This document shows positions 1 through 10,742 of a stretch of DNA of 64,000 bases, one piece after another (position 1 is the first letter of the stretch; every line of letters begins with the position of its first letter). The translations under genes were made by a program, and so were the position numbers. The notes under the pieces were generated by a model. That model had not been told where the DNA came from, made no database searches, and saw nothing but the letters and a program-made list of their open reading frames with translations. The DNA is from Streptomyces phaeofaciens. GTDB taxonomy: Bacteria; Actinomycetota; Actinomycetes; Streptomycetales; Streptomycetaceae. The stretch covers positions 62,001 through 126,000 of the forward strand of contig NZ_BMSA01000022.1 of the NCBI RefSeq assembly GCF_014648915.1, written 5' to 3'.

Positions 1-3000
1 GGGACCTCCGGCGGCGGGGCGTGCTCCGGCGCGAGCGTGGCCGTGCACGTCACCTCGACACCCGGGACCGGCCAGCGGCCCAGCTGGGCGTTGACGGCCC
101 GCTGCGCGCCCGCCGGGCGGCGCGGGGAGTGGTGCCGGGTGATCCGCGCACCGGCCTCCGCCACATGGGCCAGCAGCCGTGCCGCCACCCCGGTGACCTC
201 CGCCCGCACGAACGCCACCGGGTCGGCGACCCGCCAGGTCAGCTCCACGGCGGCCGTGAACGCGCCCTTGCCGGAGCTGGGCAGGGAGATCCGGTGGACC
301 GCGTGGTGCGGGGTGAGGTCGACCTCGTAGTAGCTGGCCGGGCGGTGCGGGCCGCCGCCGTACGGCTGGGCCGGGTCGAGGAGCGTGAGCGGGACGTCGG
401 GCCGGGTGTGCACGAGCGCCGTCCGGCCGGGCGCGGGCACACCGAGCTGACGCAGGTCCCGGGTGATCAGGGGCCCGCGGACCAGATCACGGTCCGCCGC
501 CGGCGTGGGCGGCAGCGGGCAGTACCAGGCGACGGGCGGGGCGTCCGGGCCGTCGCCGTACAGCGGGTGGAAGCGGTGCGGTCCCGCGGCGGCGGAACTG
601 CCGGCGAAGGCCTCGAAGAGGGCGGGCGGGACGGTGAGCAGGACGGGCGCGGGGCTCTCGGGGGGGTCGGCGAAGGTGCCGGAGCCGTCCCGGAACGTCA
701 CCCGCAGCCGCGGCGGATCGGCCAGTGCGGCCAGCGGGCCGGGCAGCCAGCGCAGGGCCGCCGCCAGCACCGGCAGGAGATAGGCGTCGGGGGCGAACTC
801 GACGACGTACCCGTCCCTGCGGACCCGCGTCTCGTACTGCTGCGGCGTGAGATCGCCCCGGGTGAGGACCTCGTGGACGGCGTACTCGAGGGTGATCCGG
901 GACTCGGGACGGGCGGTGAGGTCGGTGGCGGTCTCGAAGAGCAGGGCGGGGGCCGGTGCGGGGGCGGCGGGGCGGTCGGCCTCGAGACGGTCCCGGAGAT
1001 CGCGCAGCCGGGCGCGGGTCGCCTCGGCGGCGGGGCCGGGGACGCCGTCGAGGGGGTCGCCGTGGAAGAGGCCGAGGGCCTCGGACGGCCTGCCCTGGGC
1101 GAGGGCCTCCTCGCAGGCGACGGCGTCGATCTGGATGCCGGGCGCGTGCAGGGCGTAGCCGTCGGACAGGGACGCCACGGTGCCGGGGCCCAGCAGGTCG
1201 GCCAGTTCCCCGGCCGACAGGTCGACGAGGTGGGCGGACTCGGGGTCGTGCGGCTGTTCCCCGAGGCCGGTGGCCAGTTGGTCGTAGGTCATACGGCGGC
1301 CGGGCCGGTGGACCAGCATGCACAGCAGGGCCTGGGCCTGCGGGGAGGGCAGGGGCAGGGACTCCTCGGCGCGCCCGACGCGCAGGGGGCCGAGCATCCG
1401 GACGCGCAGGGGGCCGGGGTCGTGGTCCGCCAGCAGTCCGGTGTTCAGGCCGCCCTGCTCGACCAGCGTCTCGCGGACCTTCGCACCCGTCCCCGGCAGC
1501 CTGACGGCCAGCCGGTTCAGCAGCCGGCGGAGGGTGTCCCGGTCGGCCGCCGCACTCCGGTTCCGGGACCTTCGGCCCAGCGCGAACCGGCTGAGGACGA
1601 CGGTGCCGTCCGGCCGCAGCAGCAGGCCGTCCTCGCCGTCCTGGCCGCGCACCAACTCCCGCAGGTGCAGGGCCCGCAGCCCGGCGTCGACGCCCGTGGC
1701 CAGCTGGACGAACACCGGCACGGACACGCCGGGTCCGCTTCCGTCGAGCAGCTCGTTCAGCGTCACCCCGTCCATGAACTCGGCGACCAGATACGGGGTG
1801 TCGCCCGCCACGCCGTGGTCCAGCACCCGCACCACATGCGGATCGTCGATACCGGCCAGCGCCTTAGCCTCCCGCAGGAACCGTTCCTGCGGCGCCGGCT
1901 GCTCCGGGTACAGGTGGACGACCACGGGCTCGTCGGTGCGCACGTCCAGCGCCTGCCACACCCGGTGTCCGGGCCCGCGCCGCGTCAGCAGCCGGTAGCG
2001 CCCCGCGAACAGTTGCGGGTCCGGCTCCGGTGCGCCGCCCAGCCTTCGTACGGTCTCCTCGCTCACCGTCGCGAAGGCCGGGCCGCGTTCCTCGCCCCCG
2101 CCGCCGCCCGGCTCCGCGCGGAACTCGCCCGCCGTCAGGCCCGCGCGGGCGTCGATCAGGCCGCCCACCCGGTCGAGGAGTTCACGGGTGCGGCCGCGGG
2201 CCGTGCGGGGCAGTGTGCGCAGGAGGAGTTCGCGGACGCCGGGACGGAAGTCGTACGAGCCGGGCGGGCCGGGGACCGCCGTGAGCATGCCGCTGAGGAT
2301 GACCTCGGCGAGATGCTGCGGACGCGGATCGCGTTCCACGGCACGCTGCACGAGCCGCATCACCGGGACGGAGGGCAGGGCGAGGGCCAGGTGTCCGGCG
2401 AGCCGGAACGCCTCCGGGGACGCCGTCGCCCGGAAGCGCAGCACCAGGTCCTGGGCCGGGAGCGCGGCCGGGGCACCGGGCGGCGCCGGGGCCGGCGCGG
2501 GCGGCAGCCAGGCCGCCGCGCCCGGAGCACGGCCGCCGCCCGGCAGCGCCACCAGCGCCGCCCAGTTGGCCAGCCACGGCGCCCCCGGCTCCAGCACGGG
2601 CAGCGGGAGCGCACCGGGCGGCGCCGGCGCGGCCTCCGGGTCGTACGGGGTGAACGTCAGGGTGGAGAGCGGGGCCGCCGCCCCGGGGGCCAGCAGCACG
2701 CCCGGCAGCGCCGGCAGCGCCGTCGTGGTCCACAGGTGTTCCGGCAGCGGCTGGACGACGGCCAGCGGCATCCGGGCCGCCCAGTGCCGCAGGGTGCCGT
2801 ACCAGCGGGTGCCCGCGGGGCCGGCGCGCCACTGCGGGCCCGTGCAGTCGCTGACGACCAGCGTGAGGGTGCGGCCGTCCGCCGGGTCGGGGACGTGCCG
2901 TGCCCGGCCGTCGGGTGTCGCCGTGTGCAGGGTGACGGTGCGGAAGACGCCCGACTGGGCCAGCACGGTGTGCAGTTCACGGATCAGGGGGCGCCAGACG

Positions 3001-3562
3001 GGCATGGTCGGGCCCGTGTCGTGGACCAGGTTGAGCCGCAGCCAGCGGTCGTGGGCCGGGCGGAACACGGGCAGCCAGACGTCGGGATGCGCGCCCAGCC
3101 GGGCGATGCGGTCGGCGGTCGCCCGCTCGTCCAGGAGCCGGGCGCGCGCCGACGGCACCGTGCGCTTCAGCGGACGCAGGGCCCGCTGGAGGGCGAGCGG
3201 GCGGGGCAGCATGGGGGGCGCGGGTGCGAGGAGCGGAGAACCGGCACCGGCGCCTGACTCCCCGTGGCCCGTGCCGGGCTCGGTGCGCGCCGGCAGGTGG
3301 AGCGGGACGCGGTCCGCGGGCGCGGCGGGCGGTGTGCGGGGCGCGGCGGGCGGCGCCTCGGGAACGGCCGGGCGCGGCGTCGCCGCCGCCGGCTCCGTAC
3401 GCCCCTCGGGAGGCGTCTCCTCCCGGTCCTCCGACAGGCCCGCCAGCCACAGCAGTTCCGCCAGTTCGCGTGCCGTCGGCGGGGTGTCCGTCGCGGCCGC
3501 CAGCAGGGCGGTCAGCCGCTCCAGTGCGGCGCTGTCACCGGCCCCGGTCCCCTCCGTGGCCA

Positions 3563-3563
<1 letters not shown>
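1..3563 (-). CDS. SAV_2336-family multidomain protein, pseudokinase and winged-helix containing (partial, C-terminus off window)
   Basis: An open frame of 1187 codons runs from ATG at 3563 to the left edge with no stop, so the C-terminus is missing. The N-terminus (L-rich helices, RELAELLWLAG near residues 30-42) and the following region of about 400 residues match the SAV_2336 N-terminal family. Around residues 515-690 there is a protein-kinase-like stretch (LFAGRYRLL, LREAKALAGIDDPHVVRVLD, LVAEFMDGVTL). The VAxK lysine is replaced (VVVHL), and HRD and DFG are not recognisable, so it is probably a pseudokinase. A winged-helix/BTAD-like segment (VRMLGPLRVG) follows near residue 720. The last 150 residues resemble an SPFH/band-7-type beta domain; this is weaker. 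The start overlaps the MoxR stop as TGATG, so the two genes are translationally coupled. Known family role: predicted effector/platform of MoxR-trypsin conflict systems. The biochemical function is not established. Confidence 0.8.
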
Positions 3564-4597
<1,034 letters not shown>

Positions 4598-4639
4598 GGT
4601 TCTCCGAACCTCTGGCGGGCGGTGGGGCGGTCGGGCCGG

Positions 4640-6349
4640 TCAGGCCACGGGGGAGTGGGCGGCGGCGGGCGCGGGGGCGCCGTGCGGGTCGGTGAAGACC
4701 CGCGGGTCGTCCCACAGCAGCTGGATGTCGCGCGCCCAGTGGCCCTCCTCCGCCTCCGCCTCCTCGCGCAGCGCCAGGATCCGGCGCGGCAGTTCGGCGG
4801 GCGGGACACCGGCGACACAGGCGTCCAGCTCGTCGAGGAACGACTTGCCCGCGCAGCCGTCCCCGCCCGCGCACGCCTCCTCGGTGCCGTTCGCGCAGCC
4901 GCCCCGGGACCAGACGACCAGCGGCGCGGGTGCGGTGAGCGTGACGTCGAAGTGCGGGCGGGTGCCGGGCGCCGCCGGGGCGGTGGCGAAGCCCGCGAGA
5001 CAGGCGTCGGGCTTGCGCAGCCGCATGCGGAGCCGGGGCGGTTCCTCCGGGCTGCCGCACTCGACGCGCAGGACGCGGGCGCCCGGCACGGAGTCCAGGC
5101 GTCTCCAGGCGCGGGTCAGCTGGTGCCGGGCGCCGGCCCGGCGCCGGGCCTGGTCGGTGACGACCAGCGGGTACACCGAGCCGAGCGGGGTGTCGTCGTC
5201 GGGGGCGCTGGCCCAGCGGTCGACGGGCAGGTCGATCCAGTCGCGCGGCAGCGCGAAGGCGATCAGCTCGTCGGAGCCGGGCGTCAGATAGCGGAAGGCG
5301 GCCTCGATCCGGTCCTGGACGTAGGCCCGCAGCCGGGCCCGCGGGACGGTGTCGGAGCCGACCGGGTGCCGGCGCCCGCCGCTGTACGCGGACACCTCGA
5401 CGCGGACCTGCCCGTCGCCCGCGCCGCTGTGCTGGAGGTCGACCAGGATCGGCGACCAGTCGGGGGCGGGCGCCGCCTCGGCGGGCGCGTGGAGCAGCGC
5501 CTGGAGCCGGTCCGCGAACCGGGCGACGGTCGCCGCCGCGTCCGCCCCGTCGATCTCGCAGAGCACGAACAGGGCCGCCGACCACAGCGAGTCGAACCCC
5601 TCCTCGGGCGCGGGCGGGTCCAGGGGCCCGGCGGCGGCGCCGTAGAGGCGTACGGGGTCGCAGTCCAGGCCGGCGTGCACGGCGCGCTCGACGAGGCCGC
5701 GCAGCCGGGCGCGGTCGGCCGAGCGGTGGTCGGAGGTGGGGACCAGGCCCTCCAGGCCGGGCCAGTGCCGGGCCATGACCTCGGTGGGCATCATCCGCCC
5801 GTTGTTCACCCCGGGGTCGCCGGCCGCCGCCGTGACCATGCCGACCACCTCGCCGGTGTCGACCAGGGTGACCGCGGCGCCGCTGAACCCGGGGGCGAGC
5901 GGCCGGCCGCCGGGCTGCCAGGCCTCCAGCTGGATCCACTCGCGGCTGAGCAGCTGGGTGGCGGTGATCCGGTACTCGGCGAGGGTGCCCTCGTCGAAGC
6001 CGACCGGGAAGCCGTAGACGAGGAGTTTGCGGGGCCGGTCGGGACGGTCGGTGTGCGCCGCGTCGACGGGCGCGAGCGCGGCCGGGGCGATCGGCACCTC
6101 CCGGGCGAGCTCCAGGACGGCGAGGTCGCCCGGGTCGGTGACACCGCCGCGCCAGCCGCCGTCGGCGACCACCCGGGCCGGTACGGCGTCGCAGCCGGGG
6201 CGCTCGGGGAAGGTGACCGTCAGCGTGTCCTGCGGGGCTCCGCTCACCACATGGGCGCAGGTCAGCACCTTGCGCGGGGTGATGAGGAAGCCCGCCCCGG
6301 CGATCCGGCCGGCGGTCTCGATCCGGGCGTGCCACTCGGCGCTGATCAT
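4640..6349 (-). CDS. Trypsin-like serine peptidase with C-terminal VMAP-C domain
   Basis: The product is 569 residues. The N-terminal 190 residues form a trypsin fold with a complete catalytic triad: His33 in TCAHVV, Asp75 in GDLAVLEL, and Ser156 in GFSGAAV. There is no signal peptide, so the protease is cytosolic. Residues ~210-560 match the vWA-MoxR-associated protein C-terminal (VMAP-C) type, ending in the characteristic LLWDDPRVF motif. A Cys-containing insert near residue 505 (CANGTEEACAGGDGCAG) is unusual. The ATG overlaps the stop of the Trypco1 gene (ATGA). Family knowledge: VMAP proteins couple a protease, or other effector, to MoxR ATPases in predicted biological-conflict systems. 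The substrate cannot be read from sequence. Confidence 0.9.
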   Translation of the reverse strand: MISAEWHARIETAGRIAGAGFLITPRKVLTCAHVVSGAPQDTLTVTFPERPGCDAVPARVVADGGWRGGVTDPGDLAVLELAREVPIAPAALAPVDAAHTDRPDRPRKLLVYGFPVGFDEGTLAEYRITATQLLSREWIQLEAWQPGGRPLAPGFSGAAVTLVDTGEVVGMVTAAAGDPGVNNGRMMPTEVMARHWPGLEGLVPTSDHRSADRARLRGLVERAVHAGLDCDPVRLYGAAAGPLDPPAPEEGFDSLWSAALFVLCEIDGADAAATVARFADRLQALLHAPAEAAPAPDWSPILVDLQHSGAGDGQVRVEVSAYSGGRRHPVGSDTVPRARLRAYVQDRIEAAFRYLTPGSDELIAFALPRDWIDLPVDRWASAPDDDTPLGSVYPLVVTDQARRRAGARHQLTRAWRRLDSVPGARVLRVECGSPEEPPRLRMRLRKPDACLAGFATAPAAPGTRPHFDVTLTAPAPLVVWSRGGCANGTEEACAGGDGCAGKSFLDELDACVAGVPPAELPRRILALREEAEAEEGHWARDIQLLWDDPRVFTDPHGAPAPAAAHSPVA

Positions 6350-6762
6350 GACGCGGCTGCGGGCCCCGGCCCCTGAGCGGCGGGTACGGCCGGGGCGGGT
6401 ACGGCGGCGGGGGCGGCCGCGGCGGGTGCGGTGCCGGGCGCGGCGGCGGACGGCGACCAGGTCAGCCGCACCACGAGATGGCCCTCGGCCGTGCCCTTGG
6501 CGATGATCGCGCCGGTCTCCGCGGAGAGTTTCACCCCGAACTCGATCTCCACCCCGTCCGGCCGTAACGAGCCGTCGCGGAACACCCGCAGCGCGGACTC
6601 GGCGGCCGTGCGCACGCTCTCCAGGGCGCCCTCGAAGGTACGGGCCGCCTGGACCGTACCGTCGCCGCGGGCCACCAGCCGGGAGCCGGGCCGCCCCTCC
6701 GTGACCGCTTCGACGGCGACCACGGCCCCGTCGTCGGTCCTGAACTCCACCAGTCCTTCCAC
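6346..6762 (-). CDS. Trypsin-co-occurring domain 1 (Trypco1, CU044_2847 family) protein
   Basis: A small protein of 138 residues when started at GTG 6762. That start is preceded by GGGGGAA at suitable spacing, and the conserved family N-terminus (EGLVEFRTDDG) begins right after it. In-frame ATG codons at 6807 and 6813 would add 15 or 17 unconserved residues and have no ribosome site. The conserved core is a small alpha/beta unit (FRTDDGAVVAVEAV; RTFEGALESVRTAAESAL; VEIEFGVKLSAETGAIIAKGTAEGH region) followed by an Ala/Pro-rich tail of ~35 residues. It is the first gene of the operon and overlaps the protease gene by ATGA. The family is known only by its association with trypsin-like proteases; it is presumed to be a regulatory or substrate-presenting partner. 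Confidence 0.88.
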   Translation of the reverse strand: MEGLVEFRTDDGAVVAVEAVTEGRPGSRLVARGDGTVQAARTFEGALESVRTAAESALRVFRDGSLRPDGVEIEFGVKLSAETGAIIAKGTAEGHLVVRLTWSPSAAAPGTAPAAAAPAAVPAPAVPAAQGPGPAAAS

Positions 6763-6817
6763 GGTTCCCCCGTCGTCCCTTCCGTACGGTCCTGCGGCTC
6801 TGTGCATCCCCATTGTC

Positions 6818-6837
6818 ACGGACGGTACTACGGACGG
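6818..6837. repeat. Direct repeat upstream of the Trypco1 operon
   Basis: Two copies of ACGGACGG (6818-6825 and 6830-6837) lie 12 bp apart. They sit in the 107-bp gap between the conflict operon start (6762) and the end of the upstream carboxyltransferase gene (6870). They could be a regulator site for the operon, but no promoter hexamers are clear, so this is only suggestive. Confidence 0.3.
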
Positions 6838-6869
6838 CACTTGGGGCTGTCCCGTTTCTTCCGCCGTTC

Positions 6870-8207
6870 TCACGGGGCCGGACGGTCCGTCGTGCGGATC
6901 ACCCCCAGTTCGGCCAAGTCCTGGGGCCGGATGCGGAGTCGGTCCGCCGTCGTCGCCACCTCCTCCGGGGGACGCTTGAGGATCGCGGCGGCGAGTTCGG
7001 GCGCGATGACGGAGAAGTAGCTGTCCGGCACGGCCCAGGTGCGGCCGGGCGCGGCGAGCGCCAGCGCGCCCCCGGAGCCGCCCTCGCCGATCACCAGCGT
7101 GGTCAGGGGCGTCCGGGCGGTGGCGACCGCGCCGAACAGCTCGGCGATCGCCGCGCCCGCCCCCTGCCGTTCCGCCGCCGCGTCGTTGGCCGCGCCCGGG
7201 GTGTCCACCAGGGTCAGCACCGGGATCCCGAGCCGGTCCGCGAGCCGGATCAGCCGGGTGGCCGTGCGGTATCCGGCGGGCCGGGTCGCCGTACCGGTCT
7301 GCGCGGCGTAGGCGACGGTACGGCCCCGGTGCGTGCCGAAGCCGCAGAGCATGCCGTCGGGGTCGGTGCCGCCGCACCGGTCGCCGGAGATCGCGAGGCG
7401 GTCGGTGAAGTAGGCGTCCAGGTAGCGTGCGGCACGCGGCCGCCGTGCCGCCCGGGCCCGGCGCACCGCGTCCCAGCCGGAGGCCGGGAGGTCCGTCGCG
7501 CCGAGTGCCCGGGGGACCGGGGCGGGCTCGTGCGAGGGTCCGGTCAGCAGCCGCAGCCACCGGCCCAGCGTCGCCCGCAGCTCCCGCGGGGGGACGACCG
7601 CGTCCGCCGAACCCGCGGCGACCTGCGCCTCGGCGGTGTAGGCGGCCGGGTCGGCGTCCGCCGGGCGCACCCGTGACCCGGCGAAGCCGACCTGGGCACC
7701 GGGCAGCGCGAGGACCACGTCGGCGCCCGCGCCCAGGGTGGCCCAGCCGCCGCCGGTCGTCGGGTCCCGCAGAACCGCGATCTGCGGCAGCCCGGCCTCC
7801 CGGGTGAGCGCGGACTGCCGTGCCACCCGCTGGAGCTGGGTGAGCGCGAGCATGCCCTCCTGCATCCGGCTGCCGCCCGTCGCGATCAACGGCACGACCG
7901 GCAGCCGGTGTTCACGGGCGTGGGTGTAGGCGGCCTCCAGCCGGTCGCCGGTGCCCTGGCCCAGCGAGCCGCCGAGGAAGCCGAACTCGAAGGCGATCAG
8001 CACGGCGGGGGTGCCCTCGACGCTCGCGACGGCGCAGACCACGGACTCCGACTCGCCGGTGCGCTCGGCGGCGCGGGCCCGGGAAGCGTCGTAGCCGGGC
8101 CAGCCGAGCGGGCCGTCGGGCGCGGAGTCCCGCCGCGGCCAGGGGAGTTCGGTGCAGGAGTCGGCGACCAGGGCGAGGGTCTCGCGGGCGCTCGCGCGTG
8201 CGGTCAC
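6870..8207 (-). CDS. Fused alpha/beta acyl-CoA carboxyltransferase
   Basis: 445 residues from GTG 8207, which overlaps the matB stop (GTGA). Two crotonase-like carboxyltransferase halves are visible. The N-half has a beta-subunit signature (GGSRMQEGMLALTQL, DPTTGGGWATLGAGADVVLA region). The C-half has an alpha-subunit signature (DTPGAANDAAAERQGAGAAI, GEGGSGGALALA). So a single chain carries both AccD- and AccA-like modules, but there is no biotin carboxylase or carrier domain nearby. The beta-subunit zinc ribbon is absent at the N-terminus. The gene pair with matB is a common Streptomyces arrangement (an SCO2444/SCO2445-like layout, from memory). A role in malonyl- or methylmalonyl-CoA metabolism is inferred; the acyl substrate is unknown. 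Confidence 0.85.
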   Translation of the reverse strand: MTARASARETLALVADSCTELPWPRRDSAPDGPLGWPGYDASRARAAERTGESESVVCAVASVEGTPAVLIAFEFGFLGGSLGQGTGDRLEAAYTHAREHRLPVVPLIATGGSRMQEGMLALTQLQRVARQSALTREAGLPQIAVLRDPTTGGGWATLGAGADVVLALPGAQVGFAGSRVRPADADPAAYTAEAQVAAGSADAVVPPRELRATLGRWLRLLTGPSHEPAPVPRALGATDLPASGWDAVRRARAARRPRAARYLDAYFTDRLAISGDRCGGTDPDGMLCGFGTHRGRTVAYAAQTGTATRPAGYRTATRLIRLADRLGIPVLTLVDTPGAANDAAAERQGAGAAIAELFGAVATARTPLTTLVIGEGGSGGALALAAPGRTWAVPDSYFSVIAPELAAAILKRPPEEVATTADRLRIRPQDLAELGVIRTTDRPAP

Positions 8208-9646
8208 GACGGCAGCGCCCGCTTCATGATCTTCCCCATGTCGTTGCGGGGGAGGGCGTCCAGGTAGCGGACCGCACGGGGGCGCTTGTGCGGGGCGAGC
8301 CGCCGGGAGACGTGATCCGCCAGCTCGGCCTCGCCGGGCGGCGCCTCGGGATCCGCCGGCACCACCCAGGCCACGATCCGCTCCCCGAGGTCCGCGTCCG
8401 GCTCTCCGGTGACGGCGGCCTCCGCCACCCCCGGATGCTCCAGCAGCGCGTTCTCGATCTCACCGGCCCCGATCTTGTAGCCGCCGCTCTTGATGAGGTC
8501 GGTGGCCTTGCGGCCGACGATCCGCACGGCGCCGTCGGGATCGCGCACGGCCACGTCCCCGGTGCGGAACCAGCCGTCGGCGGTGAAGGCGGCGGCGGTG
8601 GCGTCGGGCCGGTTGAGGTACTCGGTGAACAGGTTCGGGCCCCGCACCTGGATCTCGCCGACGCTCTCCCCGTCGAGGGCGGCGACGACCGAGCCGTCCT
8701 CCTCGACCAGCCGCAGCTCCACACCCGGCAGCGGCACCCCGACGATGCCCGCCCGGGCCTCGCCGTCGGCGCGCACGGAGGTGTTCATCAGGGTCTCCGT
8801 CATGCCGTACCGCTCGATCACCCGCCGTCCGGTGGCCGCCGCGATCCGCTCGTGGTCGTGGACGGGGAGCGCGGCCGAACCGGACACCAGCAGCCGGGCC
8901 CCGGCGAGCGCCTTGGCCAGCTCCGGCTCGGCGGGCAGCGCCTCGGCGACGCGGTGGTACATCGTCGGCACCCCGAACAGCATGGTCGCGCCGTCGTTCA
9001 GCTCCCGTGCGACGCCCTCGGTGGAGAACCGTCCGAGGTGGCGGACGGACCCGCCCCGGCGCAGCGGCCCGAGGACGCCCAGCACCAGCCCGTGCACATG
9101 GAACAGCGGCAGGCCGTGCACGAGGATGTCGTCACCGGTCCACCGCCAGGCGTCGGCGAGCGCGTCCAGGGTCGTGGCGATCGCCCGGCGGGGGATGACC
9201 GCGCCCTTCGGCGGGCCGGTGGTGCCGGAGGTGTACACGACGAGTGCGGGATCCTCGTCGCCCACCGGTTCCCCGGAAGGCGCCCCGACGCCGTGCACAT
9301 CGACGTCGATCCGCTCGATCCCGGCCGCCGCGGCGGGCAGTTCGTCCCCCGGGGCCGCCAGCAGCAGCTCCGGGGCGCTGTCCCCCAGGATGTGCCCGAG
9401 TTCCTTCTCGCCCGACTTCGGGTTGAGCGGCACGGCGGCCGCCCCGGCGAGCAGCACGCCCACCACCGCGACGGCGGTCTCCAGCGAGGGCGTCGCCCAC
9501 ACCGCGACCCTCCCGGACCCCCGCACCCGCTCCCCGACGGCCCCGGCCGCCGCCGCGAGCTGCGCATACGTCAGAGACCGGGCCCCGAACCGCAGCGCGA
9601 CGCGCCCGGACGGATCATCGGCCAGGGCCGGGAAGAGAGAGGACAC
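8204..9646 (-). CDS. matB: Malonyl-CoA synthetase (MatB-type acyl-CoA ligase)
   Basis: The product, 480 residues, activates malonate or methylmalonate to the CoA thioester with ATP. ANL-superfamily motifs are present: P-loop VVYTSGTTGPPKGAVI, VIERYGMTE, GWFRTGDVAV, the hinge KSGGYKIGAGEIENALLEHP, and the C-terminal catalytic lysine region LPRNDMGKIMKRAL. The start chosen is GTG 9646, five bases after AGGAG; it gives the family N-terminus SSLFPALADD. Upstream in-frame ATG codons (9664 and 9730) lack ribosome sites and would add unconserved residues. The gene is first in a two-gene operon with the carboxyltransferase. Together they could make and use malonyl-type extender units. Confidence 0.92.
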   Translation of the reverse strand: MSSLFPALADDPSGRVALRFGARSLTYAQLAAAAGAVGERVRGSGRVAVWATPSLETAVAVVGVLLAGAAAVPLNPKSGEKELGHILGDSAPELLLAAPGDELPAAAAGIERIDVDVHGVGAPSGEPVGDEDPALVVYTSGTTGPPKGAVIPRRAIATTLDALADAWRWTGDDILVHGLPLFHVHGLVLGVLGPLRRGGSVRHLGRFSTEGVARELNDGATMLFGVPTMYHRVAEALPAEPELAKALAGARLLVSGSAALPVHDHERIAAATGRRVIERYGMTETLMNTSVRADGEARAGIVGVPLPGVELRLVEEDGSVVAALDGESVGEIQVRGPNLFTEYLNRPDATAAAFTADGWFRTGDVAVRDPDGAVRIVGRKATDLIKSGGYKIGAGEIENALLEHPGVAEAAVTGEPDADLGERIVAWVVPADPEAPPGEAELADHVSRRLAPHKRPRAVRYLDALPRNDMGKIMKRALPS

Positions 9647-9771
9647 GCGCACTCCTAGGCTCATCGGTGACGACAGAGGCCTACCTACCCTGCCCTGTCC
9701 CCGGGCCATCGCCTCCACCACGTGGGCCACCCCACAGCGGGCGTCCGGCGAGGGTTAGCCTTCGAAGATCC

Positions 9772-9777
9772 TATGAT
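9772..9777 (+). promoter_or_regulatory. Probable -10 hexamer for the ATP-grasp gene
   Basis: TATGAT stands 29 bp before the GTG start at 9807, in the 160-bp divergent gap between matB and this gene. It is one of the few AT-rich hexamers in the gap and close to consensus. A matching -35 is not obvious, so the promoter call rests on the -10 alone. Confidence 0.4.
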
Positions 9778-9806
9778 CGGACCGCCGTACGGAACTGGAG
9801 CCCGCC

Positions 9807-10676
9807 GTGCCCCGCATCGCCCTCGTCACCTGCCGGCCCGGCCCCGAGGTCTCCGTCGACCGTGATCTGCCGGGGCTGGCCGGAGCGCTGCGGGAGGCCG
9901 GGGCGGACGCGCGGGCGGTGGCGTGGGACGACCCGGACACCGACTGGGCCGGCTTCGACCTCGCCGTGATCCGCTCGACCTGGGACTACAGCTGGCGGGC
10001 CGCCGAGTTCCTCGCCTGGGCGCGCCGGACCGGCGCGGTGACCCGGCTGGCGAACCCGGCCGAGGTCGTGGCCTGGAACGCCGACAAGCGGTACCTCGGC
10101 GAGCTGGCCGCGGCCGGTGTGCCCACCGTCCCGACCCGCTACCTCGCGCCGGGCGAGCCGGCCGAGCTGCCCGACGGCGAGTACGTGGTCAAGCCGGCCT
10201 CCGGGGCCGGCGCCCGCTTCGCCGCCCGCTACACCCCCGACGAGCACGACACCGCCGTACGGCAGCTCGCGCGCATGCACGAGGAGGGCTTCACCGCGAT
10301 GGTGCAGCCCTATGTGCGGGGCATCGACAGCAGCGGGGAGCGGGCGTTGCAGTTCTTCGGCGGGCGGCTGCTGCACGCCAGCCGCAAGGGCGCCGTCCTC
10401 GCCCCCGGCACGCCGTACGACGCGCGCAAGACGGCCCACCCGGGCCTGACCCCCTGGCGGCCGACGGACACCGAACTGGCGGTGGCGCAGCGGGCGCTGG
10501 CGGCCGTCCCCGACGCACCCGAACTGCTGTACGCGCGCGTGGACCTGGTGGACGACGAGGAGGGCCGCCCCCAGGTGATGGAACTGGAACTGGTCGAACC
10601 CAACCTGTTCCTGTCCCTGCACACCGGGTCGGTGGCCGGGGTGGTCGAGGGGATCCTCGACGCGGCCCGCCGTTGA
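9807..10676 (+). CDS. ATP-grasp domain protein
   Basis: 289 residues from GTG 9807, with GGAG six bases upstream. The pre-ATP-grasp half contains PRIALVTCRPGPEVSVDRD and FDLAVIRSTWDY. The ATP-grasp half contains EYVVKPASGAGARFAARY (nucleotide-binding lysine), MVQPYVRGIDSSGERAL (hinge and acid) and LELVEPNLFL (metal-binding Glu/Asn pair near the C-terminus). This pattern fits the RimK/glutathione-synthetase-like ATP-grasp ligases that join a carboxylate to an amine through an acylphosphate. The substrate is unknown and no biosynthetic neighbours give a hint. It is monocistronic, divergent from matB and convergent with the next gene. Confidence 0.85.
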   Translation: MPRIALVTCRPGPEVSVDRDLPGLAGALREAGADARAVAWDDPDTDWAGFDLAVIRSTWDYSWRAAEFLAWARRTGAVTRLANPAEVVAWNADKRYLGELAAAGVPTVPTRYLAPGEPAELPDGEYVVKPASGAGARFAARYTPDEHDTAVRQLARMHEEGFTAMVQPYVRGIDSSGERALQFFGGRLLHASRKGAVLAPGTPYDARKTAHPGLTPWRPTDTELAVAQRALAAVPDAPELLYARVDLVDDEEGRPQVMELELVEPNLFLSLHTGSVAGVVEGILDAARR

Positions 10677-10742
10677 CGGCCGTCCGCGTCGAGGGCTGGT
10701 CGGTGGTCGGCGGTCCGACGGCCGTCCTCGTCGACGGAGTCC

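Noticed and set aside
9647..9730. Longer matB start at 9730 or 9664
   Set aside because: No ribosome site and unconserved residues; GTG 9646 follows AGGAG and gives the family N-terminus.
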